64,000 nt of DNA from Allorhizobium ampelinum S4 (GTDB lineage Bacteria > Pseudomonadota > Alphaproteobacteria > Rhizobiales > Rhizobiaceae), in the NCBI RefSeq assembly GCF_000016285.1, contig NC_011989.1, forward strand, positions 1,615,001-1,679,000, given 5' to 3'. Shown in pieces: positions 41,490-49,763 of the stretch. Position 1 is the first letter of the stretch. Each line of letters begins with the position of its first letter. A program made the position numbers and the translations under genes. The notes beneath the pieces were generated by a model that worked only from the letters and a program-made list of their open reading frames with translations, ran no database searches and had not been told where the DNA came from.

Positions 41490-41505
41490 TGCTATATATG
41501 TAGCA
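41490..41505. promoter_or_regulatory. Palindromic operator/promoter of the MazEF-type pair
   Basis: TGCTATATATGTAGCA is a palindrome with TGCTA/TAGCA arms; its TATATAT centre can act as a -10. It lies before AGGAGG (41511-41516) and the antitoxin ATG at 41524. An AbrB-type antitoxin would bind it. Confidence 0.6.
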
Positions 41506-41523
41506 CAAATAGGAGGCAATGAT

Positions 41524-41787
41524 ATGTCCAACACAGCTAAAATCCGTCGCCAAGGCGGTGCCGCAGTTTTCAGTATTCCCCCCGCTCTCCTGAAAATGCT
41601 CGGAGCTGATTTCGGTACTGAACTCACCCTAGTGGTTAACAACGGCGCACTCGTGGCAACGCCGTTGAAACCAAAGAGGAAATACACCCTTGCCGAGTTG
41701 CTTGAGGGATCGGACGAGATGGTGGCTCTTAGCAAACAGGCGGCTGGATGGGACTCGGGTGCACCCGTAGGGAATGAGCTTCTTTGA
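41524..41787 (+). CDS. AbrB/MazE-type antitoxin
   Basis: An 87-residue protein. Residues 1-48 are the swapped-hairpin AbrB DNA-binding fold (AKIRRQGGAAVFSIPPALLK, LGADFGTELTLVVNNGALV); residues 50-87 are the disordered toxin-binding tail (YTLAELLEGSDEMVALSKQA, with a Trp-containing GWDSG). It has an AGGAGG site and overlaps the toxin. It belongs to the ChpI/MazE-like group seen in Rhizobiaceae. Confidence 0.88.
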   Translation: MSNTAKIRRQGGAAVFSIPPALLKMLGADFGTELTLVVNNGALVATPLKPKRKYTLAELLEGSDEMVALSKQAAGWDSGAPVGNELL

Positions 41788-42146
41788 CGGTGCGAAGTAA
41801 TACTCCGAAGCGTGGTGAACTGTATCTCATTGATCTTAATCCTGTCGTTGGAAATGAGATGCGAGATACTCATCGCTGCGTTGTGATCTCGCCTCGTGAG
41901 GTCAATGTCCTCGGAATGTGTTTGACGGTTGTCGTTACGACAGGCGGTCAGTTTGCGCGAAGAGCGGGTTTAGCCGTAAATATTACTGGCCACGAGACCA
42001 ACGGCGTCGCTCTTTGCAATCACGTCAGGAGCTTCGATATCTTATCGCGGGTCAAGCAAAAAACGGCTCGACACATTGACACGCTCGACAGTGACACAGT
42101 GGATGAAATCGTCGCAAAAGTGGTCGGAATTATCGAGGCCAACTAA
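41784..42146 (+). CDS. MazF/PemK-type mRNA interferase toxin
   Basis: Up to 120 residues. The start is either the TTG that shares bases with the antitoxin stop (TTGA) or a GTG two codons later at 41790. The PemK/MazF pattern is clear: RGELYLIDLNPVVGNEMRDT, HRCVVISPREVN, VVVTTGGQFARRAG, then DILSRVKQKTARHI with the catalytic-type Arg. It would cut mRNA at short sequences unless held by the antitoxin. A passenger of the transposon. Confidence 0.88.
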   Translation: MTVRSNTPKRGELYLIDLNPVVGNEMRDTHRCVVISPREVNVLGMCLTVVVTTGGQFARRAGLAVNITGHETNGVALCNHVRSFDILSRVKQKTARHIDTLDSDTVDEIVAKVVGIIEAN

Positions 42147-42322
42147 GAACGCTCAACTTCAGGCGGCACTTAACACAGTCAGTCTGATCAATTTTTTCAT
42201 CAAAGGGGCCAACCAGAACTTCAAGGCCCCTATAGTCCTGACAAGATCATAGCACCCTATCGTCAACGTCAATTTGGGAGGATAGCGCTCATCGAATAAG
42301 CTGTAGCGATGCCCTCCACGTT

Positions 42323-42355
42323 TTGTGGCACTTGCTACATAATGCCGTTTCGGAG
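42323..42355 (-). repeat. Right terminal inverted repeat and target duplication of the IS1595-family element
   Basis: The 25-bp end at 42323-42347 is followed directly by TTTCGGAG at 42348-42355. Confidence 0.92.
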
Positions 42356-42658
42356 CGTGGTCATCAAAAGATTTTAGCGCTCCAAACACCAGTTTTCAGC
42401 ATTCGATGGATGGCTTTAGATCGTGCTGTTTTTGGCTTCTGAATGGCCGTGATTTCGCAGCGGGGCATCCTACTTCGTGTGACTGTTCGGCGAGAATTAT
42501 CCAGGTTCAGATTGAACCAAACAGGCACTCATTTCTCATGTTTTGTTTGTCCTTCGGGAAAACCCGGTTTCCACTCTTCTTGTACAAACTCTCATGCATC
42601 AAAAGCGTGAGATATTCGAAAACGGAAGACGAGCTGGCAGCTTCAATGGTTCTTCATA
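42356..42658. other. 303-bp gap between the transposon and the aspartic protease gene
   Basis: Nothing gene-like is supported here. The 3' end of the minus-strand protease gene borders it on the right. No convincing terminator hairpin was found for that gene. Confidence 0.4.
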
Positions 42659-43366
42659 TTAGTCAGTGAGGCGCAGTTCGTCGCCGTGGATCTGGATGCT
42701 GTCTAGCGTCGAGAGAAAACTCATACCGAGCAGGCTGCCATCCATTCGGCCCGGCTGGGTGATCAGGGCGCGGACATTTTCCCGGATTACGGGGCCAATG
42801 GCCACCTGCCGTAGGCGCAAGGGGGAGGCCAGGGCCTCGCCATTGGCGGTGCTGACGGTGACGCTATAGTTCAAGTCATCAACATTGATGCCGATGCTGG
42901 CGGCATCTTCGGCCCGCAGCACCACGGCGCTGGCTCCGGTATCGATCATCATCGGGATATCGACACCGTTAATGCTGACAGTTGCCGAAAAATGTCCGGA
43001 GGAGCCTCTTTGCAACACGAGTTGGCTCTGGCCATCGCCGGTCGTGGTGACGACGGCACGGCCCGGTACCAGTCCCGCCAGCACCCGGTCTGCGACGGAA
43101 GCCGCATCGTTACGGTAGATATAGCCGGTGACGAGGATCAGCGCGATGAGCACCCAGGCGGCGGCAAATCGCAGGTTCTGGCCCAGGTTGTGGCGGCTGG
43201 CGACAATGCCTGCCGAAAGCATGAGCGCAAAGGGCAGAAGGGTAACGACACGGGCGAAGTCATCATTATCCATGCCGAAGCTCTGGCCGCTATCGCGGTT
43301 GATGATTAAAACCGCAGTTCCTGCGAGCAGGATGCCGATGACAATGCCAAACCCACCGAGCTTCAT
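42659..43366 (-). CDS. Membrane-anchored aspartic protease (TIGR02281 family)
   Basis: A 235-residue protein with three or so membrane helices (residues 4-120: IVIGILLAGTAVLII, LLPFALMLSAGIVAS, AAAWVLIALILVTGYIY) and a C-terminal retroviral-type aspartic protease domain. The active-site motif is MMIDTGASAVVLRAEDAASI, and LLGMSFLSTLDSI is the partner. Only one Asp per chain is present, so a dimer is needed. The function is unknown but the family is common in alphaproteobacteria. It lies four bases from the DUF1289 gene on the same strand. Confidence 0.85.
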   Translation of the reverse strand: MKLGGFGIVIGILLAGTAVLIINRDSGQSFGMDNDDFARVVTLLPFALMLSAGIVASRHNLGQNLRFAAAWVLIALILVTGYIYRNDAASVADRVLAGLVPGRAVVTTTGDGQSQLVLQRGSSGHFSATVSINGVDIPMMIDTGASAVVLRAEDAASIGINVDDLNYSVTVSTANGEALASPLRLRQVAIGPVIRENVRALITQPGRMDGSLLGMSFLSTLDSIQIHGDELRLTD

Positions 43367-43369
43367 GGT

Positions 43370-43567
43370 CTAATCCTGTTCTACCGGCAGAGACCCTCGC
43401 AAGCTCAGCATGATTTCTGTCCGTTGCCGCTCGCTATAGCGCGACCAATTGGCGATATCGTCCAGGCTGCGCCCGCAACCCAGGCAGAAGGCGTTGGTCT
43501 CGTCCAGAGTGCAGATGCCAATGCAAGGTGAGGTGGCGCAGGGCGAAGAGGCTTGAGCGTTTGTCAT
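43370..43567 (-). CDS. DUF1289 small Cys-rich protein
   Basis: A 65-residue protein with the DUF1289 motif CIGICTLDETNAFCLGCGRS, then IANWSRYSERQR. The four Cys probably bind a metal. Such genes often sit beside the membrane aspartic protease and cobS in rhizobia. Its role is not known. Confidence 0.88.
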   Translation of the reverse strand: MTNAQASSPCATSPCIGICTLDETNAFCLGCGRSLDDIANWSRYSERQRTEIMLSLRGSLPVEQD

Positions 43568-43576
43568 GCTGATGTC

Positions 43577-44356
43577 CTACAAGGCCATGGCGATGCTGGC
43601 CAGCGCGGTGATTTCACAAATCTGTTGGGTAGCGCCTATGGTATCGCCAGTCTGGCCGCCTAGCCTGTGCGAGACCAGCCGATTGGACGCGAAGGCCGCC
43701 GCGCCACTTGCGACAAGCATGACCGCCAGCGGATGAAAAGAGGTAACCGGCGCGATGGTGACAACCGCGACGGCTAAGCCGAGGAACAGGGCTGTATACA
43801 GGGTGTTATCCTCCGGCTTGCCAAGTGATGCGGCGACGCCATCGGGTTTTGCCGGGGGCAGGGCATGCCAATGCCAAACCATCAGCGCCCGGCTGACGGC
43901 GGCTATGCCGATCATCACCAGCGCAACATTGATGGGAGACAGACTGTTGACCAGCGAAGCCAGCGCCGCGACCCGCAGACCAACGCCAAAAACCAGGGCC
44001 AAGACCCCAAACGTTCCCACCCGGCTGTCCTTCATGATATCCAGCGCTCTTTCGCGGTTGGCACCCCCGAGGCCATCGGCTGTGTCAGCAAAACCGTCCT
44101 CATGCAGGGCGCCGGTCAGCAAAACTTGCAAACCAATTGCGGCAAAAGCGGCGACCATACTGCTGGCGCCGAGGCCCAGCATTAGGGCGAGCAACAGGCC
44201 CGCCGGGGCGGTAATGACCGCACCGGCCAGCGGAAAGGCGCGTGGCGTGCGGCTCATTTCGCCGGAATGGTTTTGGAAAAACCGCGACGCTATCGGCAGA
44301 CGACTGAGGAAGCCGAGCGAACGGGCGAGATCATCGACAAATGCAGTCAGGGTCAT
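43577..44356 (-). CDS. cobS: Adenosylcobinamide-GDP ribazoletransferase (cobalamin synthase)
   Basis: About 259 residues from ATG 44356. Many membrane helices and the motif HEDGFADTADGLGGANRERA, where the acidic residues hold Mg, define the family. It joins adenosylcobinamide-GDP with alpha-ribazole to make cobalamin (also called CobV). The name cobS here is the ribazoletransferase, not a cobaltochelatase subunit. It runs divergently from cobT, which makes alpha-ribazole phosphate, across a 313-bp gap. Confidence 0.93.
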   Translation of the reverse strand: MTLTAFVDDLARSLGFLSRLPIASRFFQNHSGEMSRTPRAFPLAGAVITAPAGLLLALMLGLGASSMVAAFAAIGLQVLLTGALHEDGFADTADGLGGANRERALDIMKDSRVGTFGVLALVFGVGLRVAALASLVNSLSPINVALVMIGIAAVSRALMVWHWHALPPAKPDGVAASLGKPEDNTLYTALFLGLAVAVVTIAPVTSFHPLAVMLVASGAAAFASNRLVSHRLGGQTGDTIGATQQICEITALASIAMAL

Positions 44357-44359
44357 CAA

Positions 44360-44669
44360 CGTCGTCCACTTTTTATATCTGAGAATTTGCCCGAGTTTCC
44401 TGGAGGGAAACCGTGCCGAATCCGGCTCTTTTCATGGTTTGATATATAGTTTGCCTATTGGTATTTGCCAGCCGCCGCGAAGGCTGGACGGTTGGTTCTG
44501 TTGGTCGCGTTTTCCGCAAAACCGTTTTCTCGTCATGTTTGTGAAAACAGGTAGATCAGGGTTTTTTCGCTCATTGATAAAATTTTGTGCGAATCGATTC
44601 CGATTTGGGAATTTATGCATTAAGAAAGGCGCCAAATCCGCCTGAATAAAAGACAAGAAAGCCTGCCTG
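44360..44669. other. 310-bp divergent promoter region between cobS and cobT
   Basis: No gene seen. The region must hold promoters in both directions. No cobalamin riboswitch B12 box (GCCACTG) is present here, unlike upstream of bluB. A small hairpin (GCCAGC with GCTGGA-type arms near 44469-44485) is the only structure of note. Confidence 0.5.
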
Positions 44670-45692
44670 ATGAGTGTAACCGGCCTGCCGTTTGACGATT
44701 TCCGAGTGCTGCTGCGCGATTTGCCAGGGCCTGACAGCCAGGCGCTAGTGGCGGCCCGCGACCGCGACCGTCAATTGACCAAGCCGCCGGGCTCGCTTGG
44801 CCGGTTGGAAGAAATCGCCATGTGGCTTGCCGCCTGGAGTGGCCGTGCGCCAGCGGTGAACCGTCCACTGGTGGCGATCTTTGCTGGCAATCACGGCGTA
44901 GCCAGGCATGGTATCACGCCGTTTCCATCTTCCGTCACCCAGCAGATGGTGGAGAATTTCGCAGCCGGTGGGGCGGCGATCAACCAGATCTGCGTTGCCC
45001 ATGATCTCGGATTGAAGATTTTCGATCTGGCGCTGGATTATCCGACTGGCGATATTACCGTCGAGCCGGCTCTGTCGGAGCGTGATTGTGCGGCCACCAT
45101 GGCCTTCGGCATGGAAGCGATCGCCGGTGGCACGGATCTGCTGTGCCTTGGCGAAATGGGGATTGGCAATACGACCATTGCCGCAGCAATCAACCTGGCG
45201 CTTTACGGCGGTTCGGCCGAGGACTGGGTCGGGCCTGGCACCGGCTCGCAAGGCGAAATGCTGGAGCGCAAGATTGCTGTGGTCAAGCAGGCGGTTGAGT
45301 TTCACCGCGATCACCTTTCCGATCCGCTGGAAGTGATGCGCCGTCTGGGAGGACGCGAAATCGCCGCCATGGCAGGTGCCATTCTTGCAGCGCGAATGGA
45401 GCGTATTCCGGTGCTGATCGATGGCTATGTGGCGACGGCTGCCGCTGCCCTGCTGAAAGCTGCTAATCCCTCGGCGCTCGACCATTGCCTGATCGGCCAT
45501 GTCTCGGCGGAGCCGGGGCATTTGAAGGCGATCGACAAGCTGGGCAAGACGCCGCTTCTGGCGCTTGGCATGCGGCTGGGTGAGGGGACGGGTGCCGCCC
45601 TTGCCGCTGGCATCGTCAAGGCGGCTGCGGCCTCCCATACGGGCATGGCGACCTTCGAACAGGCCGGCGTGACCAATGCTGGCACCCATTGA
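44670..45692 (+). CDS. cobT: Nicotinate-nucleotide:dimethylbenzimidazole phosphoribosyltransferase
   Basis: A 340-residue enzyme that forms alpha-ribazole 5'-phosphate from dimethylbenzimidazole and nicotinate mononucleotide (CobU in the Pseudomonas scheme). Signatures: KPPGSLGRLEEIAMWLA, FAGNHGVARHGITPFPSSVT, CLGEMGIGNTTIAAAI, and the C-terminal MRLGEGTGAALA with the catalytic Glu. It works with BluB, whose product it uses, and CobS. Its 3' end is followed closely by dgkA. Confidence 0.95.
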   Translation: MSVTGLPFDDFRVLLRDLPGPDSQALVAARDRDRQLTKPPGSLGRLEEIAMWLAAWSGRAPAVNRPLVAIFAGNHGVARHGITPFPSSVTQQMVENFAAGGAAINQICVAHDLGLKIFDLALDYPTGDITVEPALSERDCAATMAFGMEAIAGGTDLLCLGEMGIGNTTIAAAINLALYGGSAEDWVGPGTGSQGEMLERKIAVVKQAVEFHRDHLSDPLEVMRRLGGREIAAMAGAILAARMERIPVLIDGYVATAAAALLKAANPSALDHCLIGHVSAEPGHLKAIDKLGKTPLLALGMRLGEGTGAALAAGIVKAAAASHTGMATFEQAGVTNAGTH

Positions 45693-45735
45693 GGCATCTT
45701 CTATTGAAAAGCCTGGTATTGGGACGGCCTTAGAC

Positions 45736-46125
45736 ATGAGTTTAGAAGACGATAAACCCGCCCCCTTTGAGAAAAAGACCGGGTTTGCCCATCTTTTTGC
45801 TGCCACTCGTTATTCCATGCAGGGCGCGCGCCGCTTGTGGCGCGAGGCCGCGTTTCGCCATGAAGTGCTGGCGTTCGGGGTTGGACTGCTGCTCCTCGCG
45901 TTACGGGGCGCAGCACCCGTCTATTATCTCGGCTTTTTGTTGTTGATGCTGGTGCTTTTTTCCGTCGAGGCTCTAAATACCGCAATCGAAGACGTGATTG
46001 ACCGGATTTCGCCGGAATTTTCGATCGTCGCCCGCAATGCGAAGGACTTAGGATCGTTTGCAGTGTTCTGCCTGTTGGTCGCCAACGGGCTCTATATCGG
46101 CTGGGTAATGCTTTTCGCTGGCTGA
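45736..46125 (+). CDS. dgkA: Diacylglycerol kinase
   Basis: About 129 residues from ATG 45736, close to the E. coli length of 122. A longer start at 45676 lies inside cobT. The family signature is VLFSVEALNTAIEDVIDRIS with the catalytic Glu, flanked by three membrane helices (HEVLAFGVGLLLLAL, YYLGFLLLMLVLF, FAVFCLLVANGLYIGWVMLF). It recycles diacylglycerol to phosphatidic acid in the inner membrane, and in rhizobia is relevant to cyclic-glucan phosphoglycerol transfer. Confidence 0.93.
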   Translation: MSLEDDKPAPFEKKTGFAHLFAATRYSMQGARRLWREAAFRHEVLAFGVGLLLLALRGAAPVYYLGFLLLMLVLFSVEALNTAIEDVIDRISPEFSIVARNAKDLGSFAVFCLLVANGLYIGWVMLFAG

Positions 46126-46156
46126 GCCACTCTACCGAAACAACAAGGATGAATGA

Positions 46157-46399
46157 ATGAAACGCCTGCTGCGCCTGATATTGATCATGGCAATCGCCGC
46201 CATCGTGCTCTTCGGCTCGCGCTGGTATACCTATGTCACCAATACGGAAACCCCGTATCAGGAAGTCGGTATTGACATCAACAGCCGCCTGCCGGATCCG
46301 TTCAACAAATGGGGCTGCGCCAAGCTGCAAGCCAATTTTAGCACCATGCTGCCGCCTTATGGCTGCCAAAACCCCACCGACCCGAAGCAATGGCGCTAG
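46157..46399 (+). CDS. Small membrane-anchored protein of unknown function
   Basis: An 80-residue protein with an AAGGA site before ATG 46157. It has one N-terminal membrane segment (LLRLILIMAIAAIVLFGS) and a periplasmic part with two Cys (WGCAKLQ, YGCQNPTD) that could form a disulfide. Similar small proteins are common in Rhizobiaceae but unnamed. A strong terminator follows (46460-46490), so dgkA and this gene may share a transcript. Confidence 0.75.
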   Translation: MKRLLRLILIMAIAAIVLFGSRWYTYVTNTETPYQEVGIDINSRLPDPFNKWGCAKLQANFSTMLPPYGCQNPTDPKQWR

Positions 46400-46459
46400 G
46401 GTCCACCTGGTTGCAATTGAACCGGTCTGCTTTATCTCTTTCTATTTTCTGAATTTTTC

Positions 46460-46490
46460 AGCGCTTCCGGGAAACCGGAAGCGCTTTTTT
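46460..46490 (+). terminator. Rho-independent terminator
   Basis: AGCGCTTCCGG (46460-46470) pairs with CCGGAAGCGCT (46475-46485) across a GAAA loop, followed by TTTTT. It ends the cobT/dgkA/small-gene transcript. Confidence 0.92.
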
Positions 46491-47141
46491 ATTGGTGTTT
46501 TTCCAGACTGTTGTCTGAGGCATGCACTCACCACGCGTTCCAATAAAATTGAGGGTAAATTGCGCTTGTGGTCGGCCGTTGATGGTTACATCGCATGTGT
46601 ATCCTGCCGTGACTTTTACAGTCCACCGCAAAAGCGTACCGGTCAGTATTCAACAAGTGGCGTTGAGCCATGATGGTGTTGCAATCTGATCAGGTGGAAA
46701 TCATCGATGACTGGCATGTCATGGGGATGACGGCGATCTCCCTTACCAATTTTATCTCGGGCAAAGAGCAATCTTTTACGGAGGAAGATCGGGCTTATGT
46801 CACATCTTTTTCGGCATCGCTCCGTTATGCGCTGAAAACCTTTAGCGATATGGCCAAACAACTGCCCTTCAATCTGCCTCCTGTCGCGACGCTGATCTGG
46901 CCTCGTTACAGGCTTGGGCTGTCCCGGCTTTGGACCGCGTGGAACGACAGGGGTCGAGTCTGCAATCGAGATTTGGGCGGCATTTGATGGGCTTGCGCCT
47001 TTCCCCAATGTTTTGGGGACCAGTGTTTGTCGGGCCGGTGTTTGGAGGAAGACAGGCCTGATCGAACGGCTCGGTCAATTGACTGAGCCAAAGCGCGCGG
47101 TAGGAGGCCGCGCGCTCCATCTACCAGAGGAGGAGGATGCC
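46491..47141. other. 650-bp gap before the porin gene with a possible decayed gene
   Basis: A plus-strand frame at 46670-46987 reads QVEIIDDWHVMGMTAISLTN and then loses any recognisable pattern. The DDWHVMGM stretch recalls the WDVMGM site of acyl-CoA dehydrogenase-like flavoproteins, so it may be a small relic, but I would not call a gene. The porin promoter must lie at the right side. A GAGGAGGAGG stretch (47127-47136) is the porin ribosome-binding site. Confidence 0.3.
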
Positions 47142-48575
47142 TTGACGCAGGGAAAGAGGACGTGTGCCGTCGCCAGTCTGGCGACGCAGAGAGGGCTCGA
47201 ATACAGTATCTATGCAGCAAAACTGTTCTGTGCATTGTGGTTCATCGTGCTGTTTGGAATTGCTGTCCCAGTGGCGGCCCAGCCTGCTTTGGTTGCCGAT
47301 GTGCCTTCATCTGCCCTGGGAAACCTTCCCGATCCCGTTTACGAAGGCCCTTTGGCGTCCGTTGGAAAATCTCTGCATGATAACGGAATCGACCTCCGGT
47401 TGGACTATTTCAATATTTACCAGAGTTCCCCGACATATGGATTCAGCTCGACGGCTTATGGCGGGTTAATCTTCGACGTGACTGGTCATCTGTCGCCTGA
47501 TTTTCGATTAAGGCTCACGGAAACGTTTAATTTTCCGGCTCACAATGTCGGTGGCTACGCGAATGTCTTCGTTGGGCCTGTTCGTGACAAGTCAGACACG
47601 GATCTCACCCGATTAACATTCCAGGCGGATTTTTTCGATGATCGTCTCCTGATCGAGGCTGGCCGGATGGGGCTTGTTGAAAATTTCATGACCAGGGGTT
47701 TCTGCGACGGTCCCGCCTGCGTCAACTCTACACAAGGGGCAACCCTCCATCTGCCTGAGGCGGGGCTTGCCGTTTGGGGTGCGCGGGCGGCATATAAAAT
47801 GACGCCCAACACAACGGCAGGCTTCGGTATCGTTGAAAACAATACTGACAACTGGCTGGACGGTGATGGTTGGGATTGGGAAAAGGGCAGTACCGATGGG
47901 TATATTGCGGTCGCCAACATCATTCATGCAGAGAGTTTCATAGATACCCCTCGTCCTCTAAAATTCGAGATTGGTGCCTATCGCCGCTCAGCCGCCTATA
48001 ATGATGCACTTTACGACGACGGGCCAGGCAACCCGACATTCAGCTCCGCTTCGCCGACTGTCATCACCCATAAGAATGGCACCAACGGTCTGTATGGGCA
48101 GGTCCGAAAAGTCCTCTGGAGCGATCCTAACGGCGGTCCGGTTCCGAAGAACCTGGCATTCTATGGCGGTGTTTTCCACACGCTCGGAGAAGGCCAGGCC
48201 TATCCGTGGGAAGCCTATGCCGGCCTCGAATATTCGGGCTTTCTGCCGGAGAATCCGCTCACCACAATTGGCGCGTCCATCCACTACATCGCTCTCAGCG
48301 AGGAACGCGCGCAATATGAAACGAATGCCCGCCGGGTCATGGCAGGACTTGATCAGCGGCAGTCAAAGGACACGTTCATGTTTGATGTGCATGCGAGAAC
48401 GGGACTGTTCAACAGGGGTGTTATCAACGCCGGTGCCGCATATATCGTCAATCCGAACACAATCGTACCAACCGATTTTTCGTCAAAACAACAGAAGGAC
48501 GGCTTCTTCTTTTATGTGGCGCTGGCGTTCGACCTCGGCGGCAGCTTGGGCCTGTCGCCCCGTATAGGGCCCTAA
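47142..48575 (+). CDS. OprB-family carbohydrate-selective porin
   Basis: About 477 residues. The start chosen is the TTG at 47142 because GAGGAGGAGG lies five bases upstream and no in-frame ATG fits; an upstream ATG at 46914 would put the signal peptide far inside. The signal peptide is LFCALWFIVLFGIAVPVAAQ. The rest is a beta barrel with alternating aromatic pairs and the OprB-like patterns RLLIEAGRMGLVENF, CVNSTQGATLHLPEAGLAVW, ending VALAFDLGGSLGL. It should let sugars through the outer membrane. Isolated, with its own promoter. Confidence 0.85.
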   Translation: MTQGKRTCAVASLATQRGLEYSIYAAKLFCALWFIVLFGIAVPVAAQPALVADVPSSALGNLPDPVYEGPLASVGKSLHDNGIDLRLDYFNIYQSSPTYGFSSTAYGGLIFDVTGHLSPDFRLRLTETFNFPAHNVGGYANVFVGPVRDKSDTDLTRLTFQADFFDDRLLIEAGRMGLVENFMTRGFCDGPACVNSTQGATLHLPEAGLAVWGARAAYKMTPNTTAGFGIVENNTDNWLDGDGWDWEKGSTDGYIAVANIIHAESFIDTPRPLKFEIGAYRRSAAYNDALYDDGPGNPTFSSASPTVITHKNGTNGLYGQVRKVLWSDPNGGPVPKNLAFYGGVFHTLGEGQAYPWEAYAGLEYSGFLPENPLTTIGASIHYIALSEERAQYETNARRVMAGLDQRQSKDTFMFDVHARTGLFNRGVINAGAAYIVNPNTIVPTDFSSKQQKDGFFFYVALAFDLGGSLGLSPRIGP

Positions 48576-48629
48576 GCCGCTCTTACAATCATGCAAGAGC
48601 GCTTCCAACCCTCGGCATAACAAGCACCA

Positions 48630-49184
48630 TCAGTCCTCGTCGGGCTGATGGGCATCGACCCCCATGGCTTCGATCTCGTTGATGACATGACGAACACCGG
48701 GAACGCTGAGTGCCAAACGCGACGCCATCCGCAGTTCTTCATTGGTATCAACCATGCCGCTCAAAGTTGCCGTATGGCCATCGACGCTGATTTCGATGTT
48801 GTCGAGCACCATGTCATCGACTGCCTCGAACCGCTCGGCAATGCGGCTTTCAATGTCATCGCTGTCTTCACGACCGATGGTGGCGGGGCTCAAACCGTCC
48901 TTCAATGGCTTTTCTTCACCATCGGCCTCGACCGTATCGATTCGGTAGCCGCCATTGGTATCACGGTCGAAATTACCAGCGGTCTCTCCGTAAGCACGAT
49001 TTTCCGGCGCGTCCGAGGCTGCTGCCGGTGTATCGGAATAAGGCCAGCCGTCGTTGATATCGCGCTCTTCCAGGTCCCGCAATTCGTCTTCGGTGGATGC
49101 AGCGTTTCCATGCTTGGCATAAATCATCACACGTTCTCCTGGTTTTTTCTTTTGGATAAACGTTTCAGGATTGATTTGGTTCAT
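48630..49184 (-). CDS. BON-domain protein
   Basis: About 184 residues from ATG 49184; an upstream ATG at 49217 exists but looks less likely. The C-terminal 70 residues are a BON domain (IAERFEAVDDMVLDNIEISV, GHTATLSGMVDTNEEL, then ALSVPGVRHVINEIEAMGVD). The N-terminal half is hydrophilic, acidic and likely disordered, with no signal peptide visible. BON proteins bind membranes or phospholipid; the exact role of this rhizobial form is unknown. Confidence 0.85.
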   Translation of the reverse strand: MNQINPETFIQKKKPGERVMIYAKHGNAASTEDELRDLEERDINDGWPYSDTPAAASDAPENRAYGETAGNFDRDTNGGYRIDTVEADGEEKPLKDGLSPATIGREDSDDIESRIAERFEAVDDMVLDNIEISVDGHTATLSGMVDTNEELRMASRLALSVPGVRHVINEIEAMGVDAHQPDED

Positions 49185-49244
49185 ATCATCCCCGGTAGTC
49201 CGGGGATTCCAGGCCATCCGGGTGTCAGACGCCGCATGTGACGA

Positions 49245-49745
49245 TCATGGTTGGGACAATGCGGCCTTTTGCCATTTTTTCAGCAACCGATCGCGTTTCA
49301 GGCGGGAAAGCCGCTGGATCCAGAACAGGCCGTCGAGCTGGTCGATTTCATGCTGCATGCAGATGGCGGCAAAGTCCTGAAGCTCCTCCTCGCGAACCGT
49401 ACCGTCCAGCGACTGGTAGCGAAGGGTAATCTGGCGCGGCCGCGTCACGGTCTCGGTCATGCCCGGCATGCAGACACTCCCTTCATCATGATCCAGAGTG
49501 TTTTGAGAAAAGGAGAGGATTTCAGGATTGACGTAATCACGCCGTCCACCCAATTCGGGCAGATCGAGGATGACCAGGCGCATCAGCTCGCCCACATGCG
49601 CAGCGGTAATGCCGACGCCGGGTGCGGCGCGCATTGCATTGTATAATGCATCGGCAAAACTGATCAGCCTGTCGTCAAACGCCGTCACGGTCTGGCAAGG
49701 TTTCGCTAGAAGCGGATGAGGGTAGCGCAGGATTTTCAGGGCCAT
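49245..49745 (-). CDS. Peptide deformylase-like protein lacking metal ligands
   Basis: A 166-residue protein with the deformylase fold and order (GVGITAAHVG, then DEGSVCMPGMTETV, then QHEIDQLDGLFW). In active enzymes these are GxGLAAxQxG, EGCLS and HEIDHLxG, with Cys90, His132 and His136 holding the metal. Here residue 90 is Ser, His132 and Glu133 are kept, and residue 136 is Gln; a Cys appears two places later (92). It probably cannot bind metal the normal way, so the annotation as an active deformylase would be wrong. It lies 18 bp downstream of fnrN. Confidence 0.85.
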   Translation of the reverse strand: MALKILRYPHPLLAKPCQTVTAFDDRLISFADALYNAMRAAPGVGITAAHVGELMRLVILDLPELGGRRDYVNPEILSFSQNTLDHDEGSVCMPGMTETVTRPRQITLRYQSLDGTVREEELQDFAAICMQHEIDQLDGLFWIQRLSRLKRDRLLKKWQKAALSQP

Positions 49746-49763
49746 GACAGAACGATAGGCGGC

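Larger units (their letters stand above)
39841..42347. mobile_element. IS1595-family transposon with toxin-antitoxin passenger genes (2,507 bp)
   Basis: The two ends are perfect 25-bp inverted repeats (39841-39865 and 42323-42347), flanked by identical 8-bp target duplications TTTCGGAG (39833-39840, 42348-42355), the duplication length known for the IS1595 family. Inside are a DDE transposase (40088-41101, minus), a small gene at the left end (39918-40121), and a MazE/MazF-type toxin-antitoxin pair (41524-42146). IS1595-family members are known for passenger genes. The element looks intact and recent. Confidence 0.93.

Noticed and set aside
42406..42669. Plus-strand frame of 87 codons between transposon and protease gene
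   Set aside because: Cys-rich unlikely composition, no supporting site, runs into the 3' end of the opposite gene.
44360..44669. Cobalamin riboswitch before cobT
   Set aside because: No GCCACTG box or matching arms; only bluB has one.
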